Part shown: positions 1-12,387 of the stretch, one piece after another
Position numbering within the stretch: the first letter of the stretch is position 1
Layout: every line of letters starts with the position of its first letter
Assembly: GCF_000374345.1 (NCBI RefSeq)
Contig: NZ_KB894000.1
Span: forward strand, 1-46,258
From: Heyndrickxia acidiproducens DSM 23148
Lineage (GTDB): Bacteria; Bacillota; Bacilli; Bacillales; Bacillaceae_C
Length of the DNA stretch: 46,258 nt
Reading direction: 5' to 3'
The notes under the pieces: model-generated
What the model saw: the letters and a program-made list of their open reading frames with translations, nothing else
The model's database searches: none
What the model was told of the DNA's origin: nothing
Program-made: the position numbers and the translations under genes

Positions 1-127
1 TACGACGTAAGGAGTTACCCAAAGTAGTACCATATCCACGCTCAAGCGGCTCTACGACGAACTTTCCATAAGTAGCGTCATCGCTAACCTCAACCGTTTC
101 AATTTTTGGCTTTTCAATTTCGATCAT
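1..127 (-). CDS. rpoA: RNA polymerase alpha subunit, N-terminal fragment
   Basis: This is the first 42 codons of the RNA polymerase alpha subunit; the rest lies beyond the left edge of the window. Alpha dimerises to nucleate assembly of beta and beta-prime and contacts activators and UP elements. The visible protein starts [13 protein letters not shown] and contains [17 protein letters not shown], the conserved start of the alpha N-terminal domain in Bacillus. The ATG ends at 127 and is preceded by a good ribosome binding site (GGAGGG, 8 bases upstream). It follows rpsK after a 177-base spacer that holds a likely promoter, and belongs to the alpha operon. Identification is secure; the truncation is only the window boundary. 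Confidence 0.97.
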   Translation of the reverse strand, partial: MIEIEKPKIETVEVSDDATYGKFVVEPLERGYGTTLGNSLRR

Positions 128-253
128 TCAAGTTTACCCTCCTTCAAAACGTCGAAACCCCGTATAGATCCCGAAAAACGAGTTCTATTCGAAATTCCCA
201 TGTTGCATTCCCTATTGTGCACAACAACTGGATTATTCAAATCTTTTTACAAG

Positions 254-281
254 ATTATACATCATATCCCATTATTGACAA
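254..281 (-). promoter_or_regulatory. Candidate sigma-A promoter for rpoA
   Basis: On the minus strand a -35 like TTGTCA (276-281) is followed after 16 bases by a perfect TATAAT (254-259), about 130 bases upstream of the rpoA start. This fits an internal promoter that supplies alpha in addition to read-through from rpsK. No transcript data support it here. Confidence 0.5.
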
Positions 282-304
282 GGATACAAAATCTATACAC
301 AAAA

Positions 305-718
<414 letters not shown>

Positions 719-1084
719 TTATTTTTTCTTACCAGCGACAGTTTTACGAGGGCCTTTACGGGTACGTGCATTGTTCTTTGTATGTTGTCCGCGTACAGGC
801 AAACCGCGGCGGTGACGAAGGCCTCTGTAAGAACCGATTTCCATCAAACGTTTGATGTTCAGGGAAACTTCACGGCGCAGGTCGCCTTCCACCTTCAGCT
901 TATCCACGATGTCACGGATTTTGTTAATTTCATCTTCTGTTAAGTCGCGTACACGCGTATCTTCAGAAATTCCAGCCTCAGCAAGAATTTTAATCGCAGT
1001 TTGTTTTCCAATACCATAAATGTAGGTTAAAGAAATGACAACACGTTTATCACGCGGAATGTCAACACCAGCAATACGTGCCAT
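719..1084 (-). CDS. rpsM: 30S ribosomal protein S13
   Basis: S13 sits in the head of the small subunit, contacts the P-site tRNA through its basic tail, and forms intersubunit bridges with 23S rRNA and L5. The 121-residue product has the usual length. It begins [16 protein letters not shown], contains the helix-hairpin-helix-like [11 protein letters not shown] near residue 20, the [14 protein letters not shown] motif near residues 88-101, and a lysine/arginine-rich tail ending AGKKK. The ribosome binding site AAAGGAGGT precedes the ATG. It lies 20 bases after rpmJ and 24 before rpsK, as in other Bacilli. Confidence 0.98.
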   Translation of the reverse strand: MARIAGVDIPRDKRVVISLTYIYGIGKQTAIKILAEAGISEDTRVRDLTEDEINKIRDIVDKLKVEGDLRREVSLNIKRLMEIGSYRGLRHRRGLPVRGQHTKNNARTRKGPRKTVAGKKK

Positions 1085-1104
1085 AGATGTGCACCTCCTT
1101 TAAA

Positions 1105-1568
<464 letters not shown>

Positions 1569-1651
1569 CGAACTTTTCTCCCTTCTTCTAACATTTGGGA
1601 CCTTAAAAATACCTATCCATAAACCTCACATCATATGGCCCGCCTTTATTC

Positions 1652-1912
1652 CTAAACCAAGACAAAATAACGAACAACACCAAATAAACAGTGTAAATCG
1701 GCCCTCATTATTCCATCGCGAAACCGGGCGTCCGGGGAACTGGTGAGAGCGGTATAGGTGGTCCTTAAGGCAAAATGGTTCTTCATGTCATTCTTGACCA
1801 ATCCCATGTCCGGCATACACGCGAACGATAGAAAGCCTTTTGCATGAAAAAATTGAATTGCATGAGAGACGTTCGAATGACGTTCGCAAACCTTCTGAAA
1901 GGCAGCGAGCAT
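1652..1912 (-). CDS. Doubtful 86-residue open frame of unknown function
   Basis: An open frame of 86 codons starts MLAAFQKVCERHSN and ends CLFGVVRYFVLV. A weak purine-rich stretch (GATGAGGA) abuts the ATG. I do not recognise a family. The composition, rich in Phe, Arg, His and Ala with no repeating helical pattern, looks more like a chance frame or a decayed repeat than a conserved protein. It occupies the place of map. It could be an accessory repeat-encoded peptide, but I would not assign a function. Confidence 0.15.
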   Translation of the reverse strand: MLAAFQKVCERHSNVSHAIQFFHAKGFLSFACMPDMGLVKNDMKNHFALRTTYTALTSSPDARFRDGIMRADLHCLFGVVRYFVLV

Positions 1913-2041
1913 TCCTCATCTATTTTCAACAAAATATTTTAGAAGAAGAATGTCATCAGTATCAGTTGGAGCCATATTTCAGCTGACCAATATTCTGTAA
2001 GCATCAATGGTGAAAATCGTCACGAAAACCATTATAACCTT

Positions 2042-2167
2042 TTAAGCCCAAAAATGCATCCAACTTGAAAAGATTTTTTTAGAAAATCCCACCATAATGA
2101 AGTTGGCAGCTAAACCTCTTTCCAAATCAAACGGTTTTGAAGCCGCGCTGCTTTCACTGGCTCTCAT
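2042..2167 (-). CDS. Doubtful 41-residue open frame just after adk
   Basis: A 41-codon frame starts MRASESSAASKPFDLERG and ends SSWMHFWA, 15 bases downstream of the adk stop. The upstream AGGA is only a weak ribosome binding site. The C-terminal half is hydrophobic and aromatic, but too short to call a membrane segment with confidence. No family is recognised. It may be part of a dispersed repeat rather than a gene. Confidence 0.18.
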   Translation of the reverse strand: MRASESSAASKPFDLERGLAANFIMVGFSKKIFSSWMHFWA

Positions 2168-2182
2168 GAATTCATCCTGTCG

Positions 2183-2872
<690 letters not shown>

Positions 2873-2906
2873 TTAGGCACAAATGGATTGCCCGCCAAAA
2901 CCTTTT

Positions 2907-4199
2907 CTATTTAATAAACCCTTTATAATGGCGTTTGACTAATCGAGCTTCCAACTGCAGCATGGTTTCAAGCGTAACACCGATGACGACGAGCAAGCTG
3001 GTGCCGCCAATTCTTGCAGATGTCGGCAAACCGACAACATTGGTGAAAATGACTGGAAGTATCGCGATTACCGCCAGGAAAATCGATCCGACAAATGTTA
3101 GACGGTATAAAACACTTGTCACATAGTCCTGTGTATTCTTGCCCGGCCGGATACCGGGAATATAACCGCCCTGTTTCTTTAAATTATCCGCAAGCTTTTC
3201 CGGGTTGACTTGTACAAATGCATAAAAGTAGGTGAAAGCAATAATTAAAGCAACGTAGATCACTGCTCCTACCGGTTTCGTATAATCGAAAATCCATTGA
3301 ATCGTGCTTGCGATTTGGTTCGAACCGAAAAACGATGCAATCGTTTGGGGCGCGATAATAAAAGAAATCGCAAAGATAACGGGAATAACGCCTGCAGCAT
3401 TCACCTTTAAAGGCAAGTGGGCAGACTGTCCGCCAACAGCATTTCTTCCGGTAAGATGTTGTGCATATTGGATTGGAATTTTTCTTGATGCTTGTTGAAA
3501 GAAGATAACCCCAACCACAATTGCTAATACAATGACCAGAAGCAAGGCCAAAAGGATGATTTTCAAAAATAGCTGTGATCCGGCATTTTCAATTTGTTGC
3601 GCGTAGATTTGATTGACTGCATTTGGGATTCCGGCAATAATCCCGGCCATAATCAGTATGGATATTCCGTTTCCAACACCCTTTACCGTGATTTGCTCCC
3701 CAAGCCACATCAAGAAAGTTGTCCCGGCTGTCAGTGTAAGGGCAATGATCAAATAAGTCCCAAAACCGGAGTTCGTAATCAGTGCGCCCTGCGCCAAATT
3801 ATTAAAGCCGTATGACATACCAAACCCTTCTATCAAAGAAAGGACTACGGTAAAATAACGTGTAAACTCCGCGAGCTTACGACGCCCGACTTCCCCTTGT
3901 TTATGCCATTCGGCAAATTTAGGGACAACATCCATTTGCAAAAGCTGCACAATAATGGATGAAGTAATATATGGCATAATCCCCATTGCAAAAATGGAGA
4001 AGTTTTGTAAAGCCCCGCCGCCAAATGTATTGAGAAAACCAACCAAGCCATTTGAGGCGGAAGCTTCTAAAACTTCTGCATCTACATAGGGAACTGGTAT
4101 AAACGCGCCAATGCGGAATACAACCAGCATGAGAAGGGTGAAAATAATTTTATTTCTTATCTCACCCACACGCATAAAATTGGAGATTGTCTTAAACAT
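2907..4199 (-). CDS. secY: Protein translocase subunit SecY
   Basis: SecY is the ten-helix channel of the Sec translocon and exports unfolded proteins across, or inserts them into, the cytoplasmic membrane with SecE, SecG and SecA. The 430-residue product has the usual Bacillus length, starts [18 protein letters not shown], and shows alternating hydrophobic helices throughout. It has the conserved cytosolic-loop sequence RKIPIQYA, the following loop GGQSAHLPLKVN, and the late motif GGYIPGIRPG. Its start overlaps the rplO stop by one base (TAATG), so the two are translationally coupled. Adk follows. SecE is encoded in the same window at 30136-30321. Confidence 0.98.
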   Translation of the reverse strand: MFKTISNFMRVGEIRNKIIFTLLMLVVFRIGAFIPVPYVDAEVLEASASNGLVGFLNTFGGGALQNFSIFAMGIMPYITSSIIVQLLQMDVVPKFAEWHKQGEVGRRKLAEFTRYFTVVLSLIEGFGMSYGFNNLAQGALITNSGFGTYLIIALTLTAGTTFLMWLGEQITVKGVGNGISILIMAGIIAGIPNAVNQIYAQQIENAGSQLFLKIILLALLLVIVLAIVVGVIFFQQASRKIPIQYAQHLTGRNAVGGQSAHLPLKVNAAGVIPVIFAISFIIAPQTIASFFGSNQIASTIQWIFDYTKPVGAVIYVALIIAFTYFYAFVQVNPEKLADNLKKQGGYIPGIRPGKNTQDYVTSVLYRLTFVGSIFLAVIAILPVIFTNVVGLPTSARIGGTSLLVVIGVTLETMLQLEARLVKRHYKGFIK

Positions 4200-4639
4200 T
4201 AAATCACCTCAATAGAACCGCCGGCAGCTTCAATTGCTTCTTTAGCAGCAGAGGAGAATTTATGGGCTTTAACCGTGAGCTTTTTCTCGAGTTTCCCATT
4301 TGCAAGTACCTTAATACCTGATTTTTCCTTGCTGACTAAACCTGTTTCCAAAAGCAGGGCAGGTGTGACTTCGGTGCCATCTTCAAAACGGTTTAAAGCA
4401 TCCAAGTTTACAACTGCGTATTCTTTGCGATGGATATTCGTGAAACCGCGTTTCGGCAAACGGCGGAATAAAGGCGTTTGACCACCTTCAAAACCAAGAC
4501 GGACACCGCCGCCTGAACGAGCCTTTTGGCCTTTATGGCCCTTCCCGGCAGTTTTACCATTTCCGGACCCGATTCCACGGCCAACACGATTACGTTCTTT
4601 ACGGGAACCTTCAGCAGGTTTTAATTCATGAAGTTTCAT
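4199..4639 (-). CDS. rplO: 50S ribosomal protein L15
   Basis: L15 binds domain II of 23S rRNA late in large-subunit assembly and has a long glycine-rich N-terminal extension. The 146-residue product matches the family length. It starts [20 protein letters not shown], continues with the glycine-rich [20 protein letters not shown], and ends with a compact domain containing [24 protein letters not shown] site lies before the ATG. The gene is in the standard rpmD-rplO-secY order of the spc operon and overlaps secY by one base. Confidence 0.98.
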   Translation of the reverse strand: MKLHELKPAEGSRKERNRVGRGIGSGNGKTAGKGHKGQKARSGGGVRLGFEGGQTPLFRRLPKRGFTNIHRKEYAVVNLDALNRFEDGTEVTPALLLETGLVSKEKSGIKVLANGKLEKKLTVKAHKFSSAAKEAIEAAGGSIEVI

Positions 4640-4669
4640 TGTTGCACCTCCTTATTGTAAGATCTTTGA

Positions 4670-4849
4670 TTAATGCTCTTGTACGGAAACAAGATGATCG
4701 ATTTTATTAATCATACCGCGGATCGCAGCATTATCTTCATGCTCAACAGTTTGATTGACTTTGTGCAGACCCAGGGCTTTTACAGTTTCGCGCTGGTCTT
4801 GCGGACGGCCAATTACACTGCGGGTGAGGGTGATTTTTAATTTTGCCAT
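4670..4849 (-). CDS. rpmD: 50S ribosomal protein L30
   Basis: L30 is a small ferredoxin-like-fold protein of the large subunit. The reading frame encodes 59 residues, the family length, starting [17 protein letters not shown] and ending DHLVSVQEH. The sequence contains the conserved LTRSxIGRP segment and the [11 protein letters not shown] ending that define L30. It lies between rpsE (13-base gap) and rplO (30-base gap), its normal place in the spc operon. AAGGAGG is at the expected distance before the ATG. Confidence 0.97.
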   Translation of the reverse strand: MAKLKITLTRSVIGRPQDQRETVKALGLHKVNQTVEHEDNAAIRGMINKIDHLVSVQEH

Positions 4850-4862
4850 TAGCGTTCCCTCC

Positions 4863-5363
4863 TTAACTTAATAGTTCTTCCACAGATTTATTACGCAATT
4901 TCGCAACTTCATCCGCATGTTTCAATTGCCCGATCGCGTCCATCGTTGCACGGATCATGTTGATTGGCGTATTTGAACCTAAAGATTTGGATGTAATATC
5001 AGCAACGCCTGCCAGTTCCAATATGGCACGGACAGGACCGCCTGCGATAACACCAGTACCTGGAGAACCTGGTTTTAATAAAATTCTGCCAGCGCCGAAG
5101 TGGCCGATCACTTCATGCGGAATTGTTGTGCCATTAACAGGCACTTCAAGCAATTGTTTTTTTGCATCCTCAACGGCTTTGCGGATCGCATCCGGTACTT
5201 CCTGTGCTTTACCTGTTCCAAAGCCGACATGTCCGTTTCTGTCTCCAACGACGACAAGTGCTGAGAAACGGAAACGGCGTCCGCCTTTCACAACCTTTGC
5301 AACACGGTTTATTGTTACAACACGTTCTTCTAATTCAAGTTTGTTTGGGTCAATACGAAGCAT
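4863..5363 (-). CDS. rpsE: 30S ribosomal protein S5
   Basis: S5 lies at the small-subunit body-head junction near the mRNA entry tunnel and contributes to decoding accuracy and mRNA unwinding. The 166-residue product has normal length. It starts [20 protein letters not shown], shows the S5 double-stranded-RNA-binding-like N domain with [18 protein letters not shown], and the C domain with [20 protein letters not shown]. The spectinomycin loop (residues near [11 protein letters not shown]) looks wild type. AAAGGAGGG precedes the ATG. Neighbours are rplR upstream and rpmD downstream, the usual order. Confidence 0.98.
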   Translation of the reverse strand: MLRIDPNKLELEERVVTINRVAKVVKGGRRFRFSALVVVGDRNGHVGFGTGKAQEVPDAIRKAVEDAKKQLLEVPVNGTTIPHEVIGHFGAGRILLKPGSPGTGVIAGGPVRAILELAGVADITSKSLGSNTPINMIRATMDAIGQLKHADEVAKLRNKSVEELLS

Positions 5364-5384
5364 TCATTTTTCCCTCCTTTATGA

Positions 5385-5747
5385 TTAAAATTGTAATCCG
5401 TTTTCGCGGGCAGCATCTGCAAGTGCTTTGACGCGGCCATGATACAAGTAACCGCCGCGGTCGAATACAACTTCTTCCAACCCTTTTTCAAGGGCGCGCT
5501 TTGCAATTAATTCGCCAACTTTTTGAGCAGCTTCAACATTGCCTGTTGATTCAAGGTTTAAATCTTTGTCAAGTGTAGAAGCACTCACCAATGTTACGTG
5601 ATTCACATCATCAATCAATTGCGCATAAATGTTTTTATTTGAACGATATATGTTTAAACGCGGGCGTTCAGCAGTACCGCTTAATCTTGCGCGGACGCGG
5701 GCATGTCTTTTTTTCCGTACCTGATTTTTATCCGGCTTTGTGATCAT
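5385..5747 (-). CDS. rplR: 50S ribosomal protein L18
   Basis: L18 binds 5S rRNA with L5 and L25-type proteins and docks it onto the central protuberance. The 120-residue product equals the B. subtilis length. I place the start at the ATG at 5747 ([15 protein letters not shown]) because AAAGGAG lies 8 bases upstream; an in-frame GTG three codons earlier falls inside that site. Conserved features include [13 protein letters not shown] near residues 20-32 and the C-terminal [20 protein letters not shown]. It sits between rplF and rpsE. Confidence 0.97.
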   Translation of the reverse strand: MITKPDKNQVRKKRHARVRARLSGTAERPRLNIYRSNKNIYAQLIDDVNHVTLVSASTLDKDLNLESTGNVEAAQKVGELIAKRALEKGLEEVVFDRGGYLYHGRVKALADAARENGLQF

Positions 5748-5778
5748 TGAATTCACTCCTTTCTCAAACTACGCAGCA

Positions 5779-6315
5779 TTACTTACCAGTTTTACCTTCT
5801 TTTCTACGTACATATTCGCCTTCATAACGAATTCCTTTGCCTTTGTAAGGTTCCGGCGGGCGAACGTCGCGGATGTTCGCAGCAAGCGCGCCAACGCGTT
5901 CTTTGCTCATCCCTTTAACGACGACTTTTGTATTTGAAGGGACTTCAACTTCCAAGCCTTCTTCTGGTTCAAATTCAACAGGATGGGAGTACCCGACATT
6001 CAACACAAGTTTTTTGCCTTGTTTTTGGGCACGATATCCGACACCGACCAATTCCAATGATTTTTCGAAGCCTTTTGATACACCATCGATCATGTTTGCA
6101 AGCAGCGCGCGTGTTGTGCCATGCAAAGCACGATGTATTTTGCTATCAGAAGGACGTGTTACGTTAATGATATTGTCTTCAATTTTGATGGCCATATCAG
6201 GGCTGAAGCTGCGTGATAATTCACCTTTTGGCCCTTTTACCGTAACAGTGTTTTCGTTAATGGTTACCGTAACTCCAGCTGGAATTTCAACTGGCTTTTT
6301 TCCGATACGTGACAT
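5779..6315 (-). CDS. rplF: 50S ribosomal protein L6
   Basis: L6 has two similar RNA-binding domains and lies near the sarcin-ricin loop where elongation factors bind. The 178-residue product has normal length. The start at 6315 ([14 protein letters not shown]) follows a GGAGG site at good spacing; three additional in-frame codons upstream are not needed. The conserved C-terminal [20 protein letters not shown] is present. Order rpsH-rplF-rplR is that of the spc operon. Confidence 0.97.
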   Translation of the reverse strand: MSRIGKKPVEIPAGVTVTINENTVTVKGPKGELSRSFSPDMAIKIEDNIINVTRPSDSKIHRALHGTTRALLANMIDGVSKGFEKSLELVGVGYRAQKQGKKLVLNVGYSHPVEFEPEEGLEVEVPSNTKVVVKGMSKERVGALAANIRDVRPPEPYKGKGIRYEGEYVRRKEGKTGK

Positions 6316-6344
6316 ATTCTGCACCTCCGTTCAACTTCAATTTA

Positions 6345-6743
6345 TTACCAAACGTATGCCAATACTTCGCCGCCGATTTTGTTCGTGCGTGCTTCTTTAT
6401 CTGTCAAAACACCTTGAGAAGTAGATACGATCGCAATACCAAGGCCGTTTAATACTTTAGGCACCTCATCAGCCTTCGCATAAACACGCAGGCCCGGTTT
6501 ACTGATCCGTTTAATTCCTGTAATGACGCGTTCGTTGTTTGAACCGTATTTCAGGAAGATCCGAATGATACCTTGTTTATTGTCTTCAATATACTCAACA
6601 TCACGAACAAAGCCTTCGCGTTTCAGGATTTCAGCGATTTCTTTTTTAACCTTAGAAGCCGGAACTTCCAATTTCTCGTGACGGACTGTGTTTGCATTAC
6701 GAATACGAGTGAGCAAATCTGCAATTGGATCTGTCATGACCAT
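6345..6743 (-). CDS. rpsH: 30S ribosomal protein S8
   Basis: S8 binds helix 21 of 16S rRNA and organises the central domain of the small subunit. In E. coli it is also the spc-operon repressor; whether it regulates here is unknown. The 132-residue product has the family length, starts [18 protein letters not shown], and ends [29 protein letters not shown], with the conserved [12 protein letters not shown]-binding loop. A good ribosome binding site (GGAGG) precedes it. It lies between rpsN and rplF. Confidence 0.98.
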   Translation of the reverse strand: MVMTDPIADLLTRIRNANTVRHEKLEVPASKVKKEIAEILKREGFVRDVEYIEDNKQGIIRIFLKYGSNNERVITGIKRISKPGLRVYAKADEVPKVLNGLGIAIVSTSQGVLTDKEARTNKIGGEVLAYVW

Positions 6744-6773
6744 TTATGATAACCTCCTTCCCCAATATGGGTT

Positions 6774-6974
<201 letters not shown>

Positions 6975-6985
6975 TTAGCGCGAGC

Positions 6986-7525
6986 TTATTTTTGGAATGG
7001 CATTCCGAGTTGTGATAACAGTTCACGAGATTCTTCGTCAGTATTCGCAGTTGTGACAATGACAATATCCATACCGCGAACTTTGCTGACTTGATCATAA
7101 TCGATTTCAGGGAAAATCAATTGTTCTTTAATCCCTAAAGTGTAGTTTCCGCGGCCGTCAAAAGATTTCTTCGAGACGCCGTGGAAGTCACGGACACGTG
7201 GAAGAGAAACTGAAATCAGTTTATCTAAAAATTCATACATGCGTTCACCACGGAGGGTCACTTTTGTGCCGATCGGCATGCCTTCACGCAAGCGGAAACC
7301 GGCAATGGAATTTTTAGCTCTGGTGATAACCGGTCTTTGTCCGGAAATCAAAGTCAGTTCTTCAACAGCATTATCTAATAGTTTAGCGTTTTGAACAGCA
7401 TCACCAACACCCATGTTAATGACGATTTTATCAACTTTAGGCACTTGCATTACTGATGTATAGTTAAATTTGCTTGTTAAAGCAGGAACGATTTCTTTTA
7501 CGTATTTTTCCTTTAGGCGGTTCAT
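6986..7525 (-). CDS. rplE: 50S ribosomal protein L5
   Basis: L5 binds 5S rRNA and the P-site tRNA elbow and forms a bridge to S13. The 179-residue product has the family length. It begins [20 protein letters not shown], contains the [15 protein letters not shown] and [20 protein letters not shown] stretches, and ends [18 protein letters not shown] lies just upstream. It follows rplX after 30 bases and precedes rpsN. Confidence 0.98.
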   Translation of the reverse strand: MNRLKEKYVKEIVPALTSKFNYTSVMQVPKVDKIVINMGVGDAVQNAKLLDNAVEELTLISGQRPVITRAKNSIAGFRLREGMPIGTKVTLRGERMYEFLDKLISVSLPRVRDFHGVSKKSFDGRGNYTLGIKEQLIFPEIDYDQVSKVRGMDIVIVTTANTDEESRELLSQLGMPFQK

Positions 7526-7555
7526 GTCGTGTACCTCCCTTCATCTAAAAACTAT

Positions 7556-7870
7556 TTATCTAATACTTCGCCAGATTTTTTTTGCTACACGGACTTTTTT
7601 GCCATCTTTTACATCATATCCAACACGTGTCGGTTCGTTTGTTTTCGGATCAACAACCATGACATTGGATACGTGAATCGGTGCCTCCATGTCGAAGATT
7701 CCGCCTTGTGGATTCGCCTGGGTAGGTTTTGAGTGTTTTTTTACAACATTCACACCTTCTACAATCACGCGGTCCTTTTTCGGGAATGCAGCAAGGATGG
7801 TACCGGTTTTGCCTTTGTCTTTACCTGAGATTACCATTACTTTGTCGCCTTTTTTTACATGCATCTTCAT
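7556..7870 (-). CDS. rplX: 50S ribosomal protein L24 with an altered C-terminus (probable frameshift)
   Basis: L24 initiates large-subunit assembly by binding the 5' domain of 23S rRNA. The frame encodes 104 residues with the KOW segment near the N-terminus ([20 protein letters not shown]) and the conserved [15 protein letters not shown] region. The last residues, after VRVAKK, read IWRSIR. The expected Bacillus ending SGEVLDK is encoded one base away: the run of eight A at about 7576-7583 is one longer than that frame needs, and the original stop would be at 7552-7554. Two ATG codons compete for the start, at 7870 and 7864; the second gives the usual MHVKKG start but the first is closer to the GGAGG. 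Identification is certain; whether the frameshift is real is not. Confidence 0.93.
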   Translation of the reverse strand: MKMHVKKGDKVMVISGKDKGKTGTILAAFPKKDRVIVEGVNVVKKHSKPTQANPQGGIFDMEAPIHVSNVMVVDPKTNEPTRVGYDVKDGKKVRVAKKIWRSIR

Positions 7871-7900
7871 CGCACCTCCTTGAACATGAATCGGTATTTT

Positions 7901-8311
<411 letters not shown>

Positions 8312-8314
8312 CTA

Positions 8315-8584
<270 letters not shown>

Positions 8585-8598
8585 CTAACCTCCTCCCA

Positions 8599-9885
<1,287 letters not shown>

Positions 9886-9888
9886 GAA

Positions 9889-10230
9889 TTATCCCTCCTT
9901 TTGATCTGATACTACGATAGTAATGTGGCTTGTGCGTTTATTAATTTGGCTTGCACGGCCCATTGCACGCGGGCGGAAACGTTTGAGTGTCGGCCCTTCG
10001 TCTACATAAGCCTGTGATACGACAAGGCTGTTTACATCCATATCATAGTTGTGTTCTGCGTTTGCGATCGCAGAGTTAAGCACTTTTTCAATAATAGGCG
10101 AAACAGCTTTTGGCGTATATTTAAGAATGGAAATCGCTTCTCCCGCTTGCTTTCCTCGAATTAAATCAACAACCAGACGTGCTTTACGAGGAGCAATTCG
10201 AACTGTTTTAGCGACAGCTTTTGCTTGCAT
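9889..10230 (-). CDS. rplV: 50S ribosomal protein L22
   Basis: L22 has a long beta-hairpin reaching into the peptide exit tunnel, where it forms part of the constriction and of the macrolide-binding environment. The 113-residue product has the Bacillus length. It includes [17 protein letters not shown] near the start and the hairpin sequence [20 protein letters not shown], which looks wild type. GGAGGG precedes the ATG. It follows rpsS after 18 bases. Confidence 0.98.
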   Translation of the reverse strand: MQAKAVAKTVRIAPRKARLVVDLIRGKQAGEAISILKYTPKAVSPIIEKVLNSAIANAEHNYDMDVNSLVVSQAYVDEGPTLKRFRPRAMGRASQINKRTSHITIVVSDQKEG

Positions 10231-10248
10231 AGGAATACCCTCCTCTCA

Positions 10249-10527
10249 TTAGCGTTTTGTTTTCCTATCTTCACCGGAATGGCCTTTGAAAGTACGTGTT
10301 GGTGCAAATTCACCAAGCTTGTGGCCTACCATATCTTCTGTAATATAAACAGGTACATGTTTGCGCCCGTCATAAACTGCAATCGTATGGCCTACAAATG
10401 CAGGAAAGATTGTAGAACGGCGTGACCATGTTTTAATGACCTGCTTTTTATTGGAATCATTTAATTTTTCGATTTTAACCATCAAATGCTCATCAGCAAA
10501 AGGACCTTTTTTTAAGCTGCGACCCAT
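10249..10527 (-). CDS. rpsS: 30S ribosomal protein S19
   Basis: S19 pairs with S13 in the small-subunit head and contacts the A-site tRNA region. The 92-residue product has normal length, beginning [20 protein letters not shown] and ending [19 protein letters not shown]. The GGGAGGT ribosome binding site is directly preceded by a strong hairpin (10546-10584), which could influence its translation. The gene follows rplB in the S10 operon. Confidence 0.98.
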   Translation of the reverse strand: MGRSLKKGPFADEHLMVKIEKLNDSNKKQVIKTWSRRSTIFPAFVGHTIAVYDGRKHVPVYITEDMVGHKLGEFAPTRTFKGHSGEDRKTKR

Positions 10528-10545
10528 TGTTGAACCTCCCTTCGT

Positions 10546-10584
10546 GATTGCGCTACGGTTCTATATGCGAACCGTAGTCCAATC
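10546..10584 (-). promoter_or_regulatory. Hairpin in the rplB-rpsS spacer
   Basis: The 60-base spacer holds a perfect nine-base stem (CTACGGTTC at 10553-10561 with GAACCGTAG at 10569-10577, seven-base loop), extended after two unpaired bases by GATTG / CAATC. There is no U tract after it, so it is not an intrinsic terminator. Its foot lies 4 to 6 bases before the rpsS ribosome binding site. A role in RNA processing or translational control is inference. Confidence 0.6.
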
Positions 10585-10587
10585 GCA

Positions 10588-11418
10588 TTATTTTTTACGG
10601 CGACGTACAATGAATTTATCCGATTTGTTCTTTTTCTTGCGTGTTTTGTAACCAAGTGTCGGTTTGCCCCAAGGTGACATTGGCGATTTGCGTCCGATTG
10701 GCGCTTTACCTTCACCACCACCATGAGGGTGATCATTAGGGTTCATGACAGAACCGCGGACTGTTGGGCGGACACCCTTCCAGCGTTTACGTCCTGCTTT
10801 ACCAATATTGACCAGTTCATGTTGTTCGTTGCCCACTTGGCCGATTGTTGCGCGGCAAGTAGCCAATACCATCCGTACTTCTCCTGAATTCAGGCGGACA
10901 AGCACATATTTGCCTTCTTTACCAAGCACTTGTGCAGATGCGCCGGCAGAACGGATTAATTGGCCGCCCTTGCCTGGTTTCAGTTCAATATTGTGGATCA
11001 CTGTACCAACAGGGATAGCAGAAAGCGGAAGTGCATTCCCTACTTTAATATCAGCATCCGGTCCGGACATAATTTCCATGCCGACTTTTAAATTTTTCGG
11101 TGCAATAATATATCTTTTTTCACCATCTGAATAATGGATCAATGCGATGTTTGATGAACGGTTCGGGTCATACTCGATTGTAGCAACGCGTCCTGGTATA
11201 CCATCTTTATCACGTTTGAAGTCAATAATACGGTATTGACGCTTATGACCGCCGCCATGATGACGAACTGTTAACTTCCCCTGGTTGTTGCGGCCGGCAG
11301 TTTTGCTGAGCGGTGCCAGAAGTGATTTTTCAGGTGTATCTGTTGTGATTTCCTCAAAATCCAAAGCCGTCATGCCGCGACGCCCGTTAGAGGTCGGTTT
11401 GTATTTTTTGATCGCCAT
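10588..11418 (-). CDS. rplB: 50S ribosomal protein L2
   Basis: L2 is one of the most conserved large-subunit proteins, needed for subunit joining and for the architecture around the peptidyl transferase centre. The 276-residue product has family length. It starts [20 protein letters not shown] and has the OB and SH3-like domains followed by the loop [19 protein letters not shown], which includes the key histidine near residue 228. The basic C-terminus ends [18 protein letters not shown] precedes the ATG. Neighbours are rplW and rpsS. Confidence 0.98.
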   Translation of the reverse strand: MAIKKYKPTSNGRRGMTALDFEEITTDTPEKSLLAPLSKTAGRNNQGKLTVRHHGGGHKRQYRIIDFKRDKDGIPGRVATIEYDPNRSSNIALIHYSDGEKRYIIAPKNLKVGMEIMSGPDADIKVGNALPLSAIPVGTVIHNIELKPGKGGQLIRSAGASAQVLGKEGKYVLVRLNSGEVRMVLATCRATIGQVGNEQHELVNIGKAGRKRWKGVRPTVRGSVMNPNDHPHGGGEGKAPIGRKSPMSPWGKPTLGYKTRKKKNKSDKFIVRRRKK

Positions 11419-11455
11419 GTTTTTCCCTCCTCTTCAAGTCTAATTAATGACAAAA

Positions 11456-11740
11456 TTAAAGTTCAAAAATTTCAATTTCCTTGCTATCAGGTGTTAAAGT
11501 GACAACAGCTTTACGGCGCTTGTTTGTATAGCCTGCGAAACGGCCCATGCGTTTGAATTTGCCTTTGTAGTTTGCAACATTCACTTTTGCAACTTTAACA
11601 TCAAATACTTCTTCGACAGCCTTTTTGATTTGTGTTTTGTTTGCTTTCACATCAACATCAAAAGTATATTTTTTATCAGCTGTCAATTGCATTGAGCGTT
11701 CAGTAATAACGGGGCGCTTTAGAACATCACGTGCATCCAT
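11456..11740 (-). CDS. rplW: 50S ribosomal protein L23
   Basis: L23 sits at the peptide tunnel exit and is the main docking point for trigger factor and the signal recognition particle. The 94-residue product has family length, starting [19 protein letters not shown] and ending [12 protein letters not shown]. The conserved [20 protein letters not shown] segment is present. Its ATG overlaps the rplD stop by one base (TAATG), so the two are coupled. Confidence 0.98.
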   Translation of the reverse strand: MDARDVLKRPVITERSMQLTADKKYTFDVDVKANKTQIKKAVEEVFDVKVAKVNVANYKGKFKRMGRFAGYTNKRRKAVVTLTPDSKEIEIFEL

Positions 11741-12363
11741 TAACCAAGCACCTCCTCTACTTTTTGTACAGCGGATTGTGTCATGATCAATTTATCATGG
11801 CTGATAACATCCAGTACGTTTACACCGGAAGCTTCCACTACCGTAATACCCGGGATATTGCGTGCAGATAAAGCGACATTTTCATTTAATCCGTCTGTTA
11901 CAACAAGTGCTTTTTTGTCGACTGACAAGTTTTTCAGTACAGCAACAAAATCCTTTGTTTTCGGTGCATCAAAATTCAGTGCATCCAATACTAAGATATT
12001 TTCTTCCTGGACTTTCGAAGACAATGCTGACTTAATCGCCAAACGGCGTACTTTTTTAGGTAATTTATAGCTGTAGCTGCGTGGAACAGGGCCAAACACG
12101 GTACCACCGCCGCGCCATTGTGGAGAGCGGATGGAGCCTTGGCGTGCACGGCCGGTTCCTTTTTGACGCCATGGTTTACGCCCGCCGCCTCTGACTTCAG
12201 AACGGCCTTTCACTTTATGTGTTCCTTGACGCAAGGAAGCTCTTTGCATAATAATGGCTTCAAATAATACATGTTCATTCGGTTCGATACCAAAAACGGA
12301 ATCATTCAGTTCAATTTCTCCAACTTTTGAACCGCTTTGGTTGTATAGAGCTACTTTTGGCAT
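11740..12363 (-). CDS. rplD: 50S ribosomal protein L4
   Basis: L4 has a globular domain on the ribosome surface and an extended loop reaching the exit tunnel next to L22. In E. coli it represses the S10 operon, but that leader control is not established in Bacilli. The 207-residue product has normal length, starts [20 protein letters not shown], and holds the loop segment [20 protein letters not shown] (about residues 62-82). Macrolide-resistance positions appear wild type. AAGGAGG precedes the ATG; rplC is 24 bases upstream. Confidence 0.98.
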   Translation of the reverse strand: MPKVALYNQSGSKVGEIELNDSVFGIEPNEHVLFEAIIMQRASLRQGTHKVKGRSEVRGGGRKPWRQKGTGRARQGSIRSPQWRGGGTVFGPVPRSYSYKLPKKVRRLAIKSALSSKVQEENILVLDALNFDAPKTKDFVAVLKNLSVDKKALVVTDGLNENVALSARNIPGITVVEASGVNVLDVISHDKLIMTQSAVQKVEEVLG

Positions 12364-12387
12364 TCCTGTTTCCTCCTTTCTTTACGG

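Larger units (their letters stand above)
1569..2182. other. 614-base gap at the usual map locus; possible degenerate repeat
   Basis: In B. subtilis the space between adk and infA holds map (methionine aminopeptidase) and a KOW-domain gene. Here I recognise neither, in any frame, and see no map remnant. The region carries short repeats: TTGCATGA twice (about 1838-1865), GACGTTCG twice (about 1868-1890), and a 7-base inverted pair GCGAACG / CGTTCGC spanning about 1810-1890 that could close a long hairpin. Two short minus-strand frames (1652-1912, 2042-2167) have weak coding support. The make-up resembles a degenerate repeat or insertion remnant. I cannot identify a family from the sequence alone. 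Confidence 0.5.

Noticed and set aside
7556..7590. A functional novel C-terminus on L24
   Set aside because: IWRSIR is fully explained by a one-base slip relative to the standard SGEVLDK frame. I report it as a probable frameshift, not a new domain.
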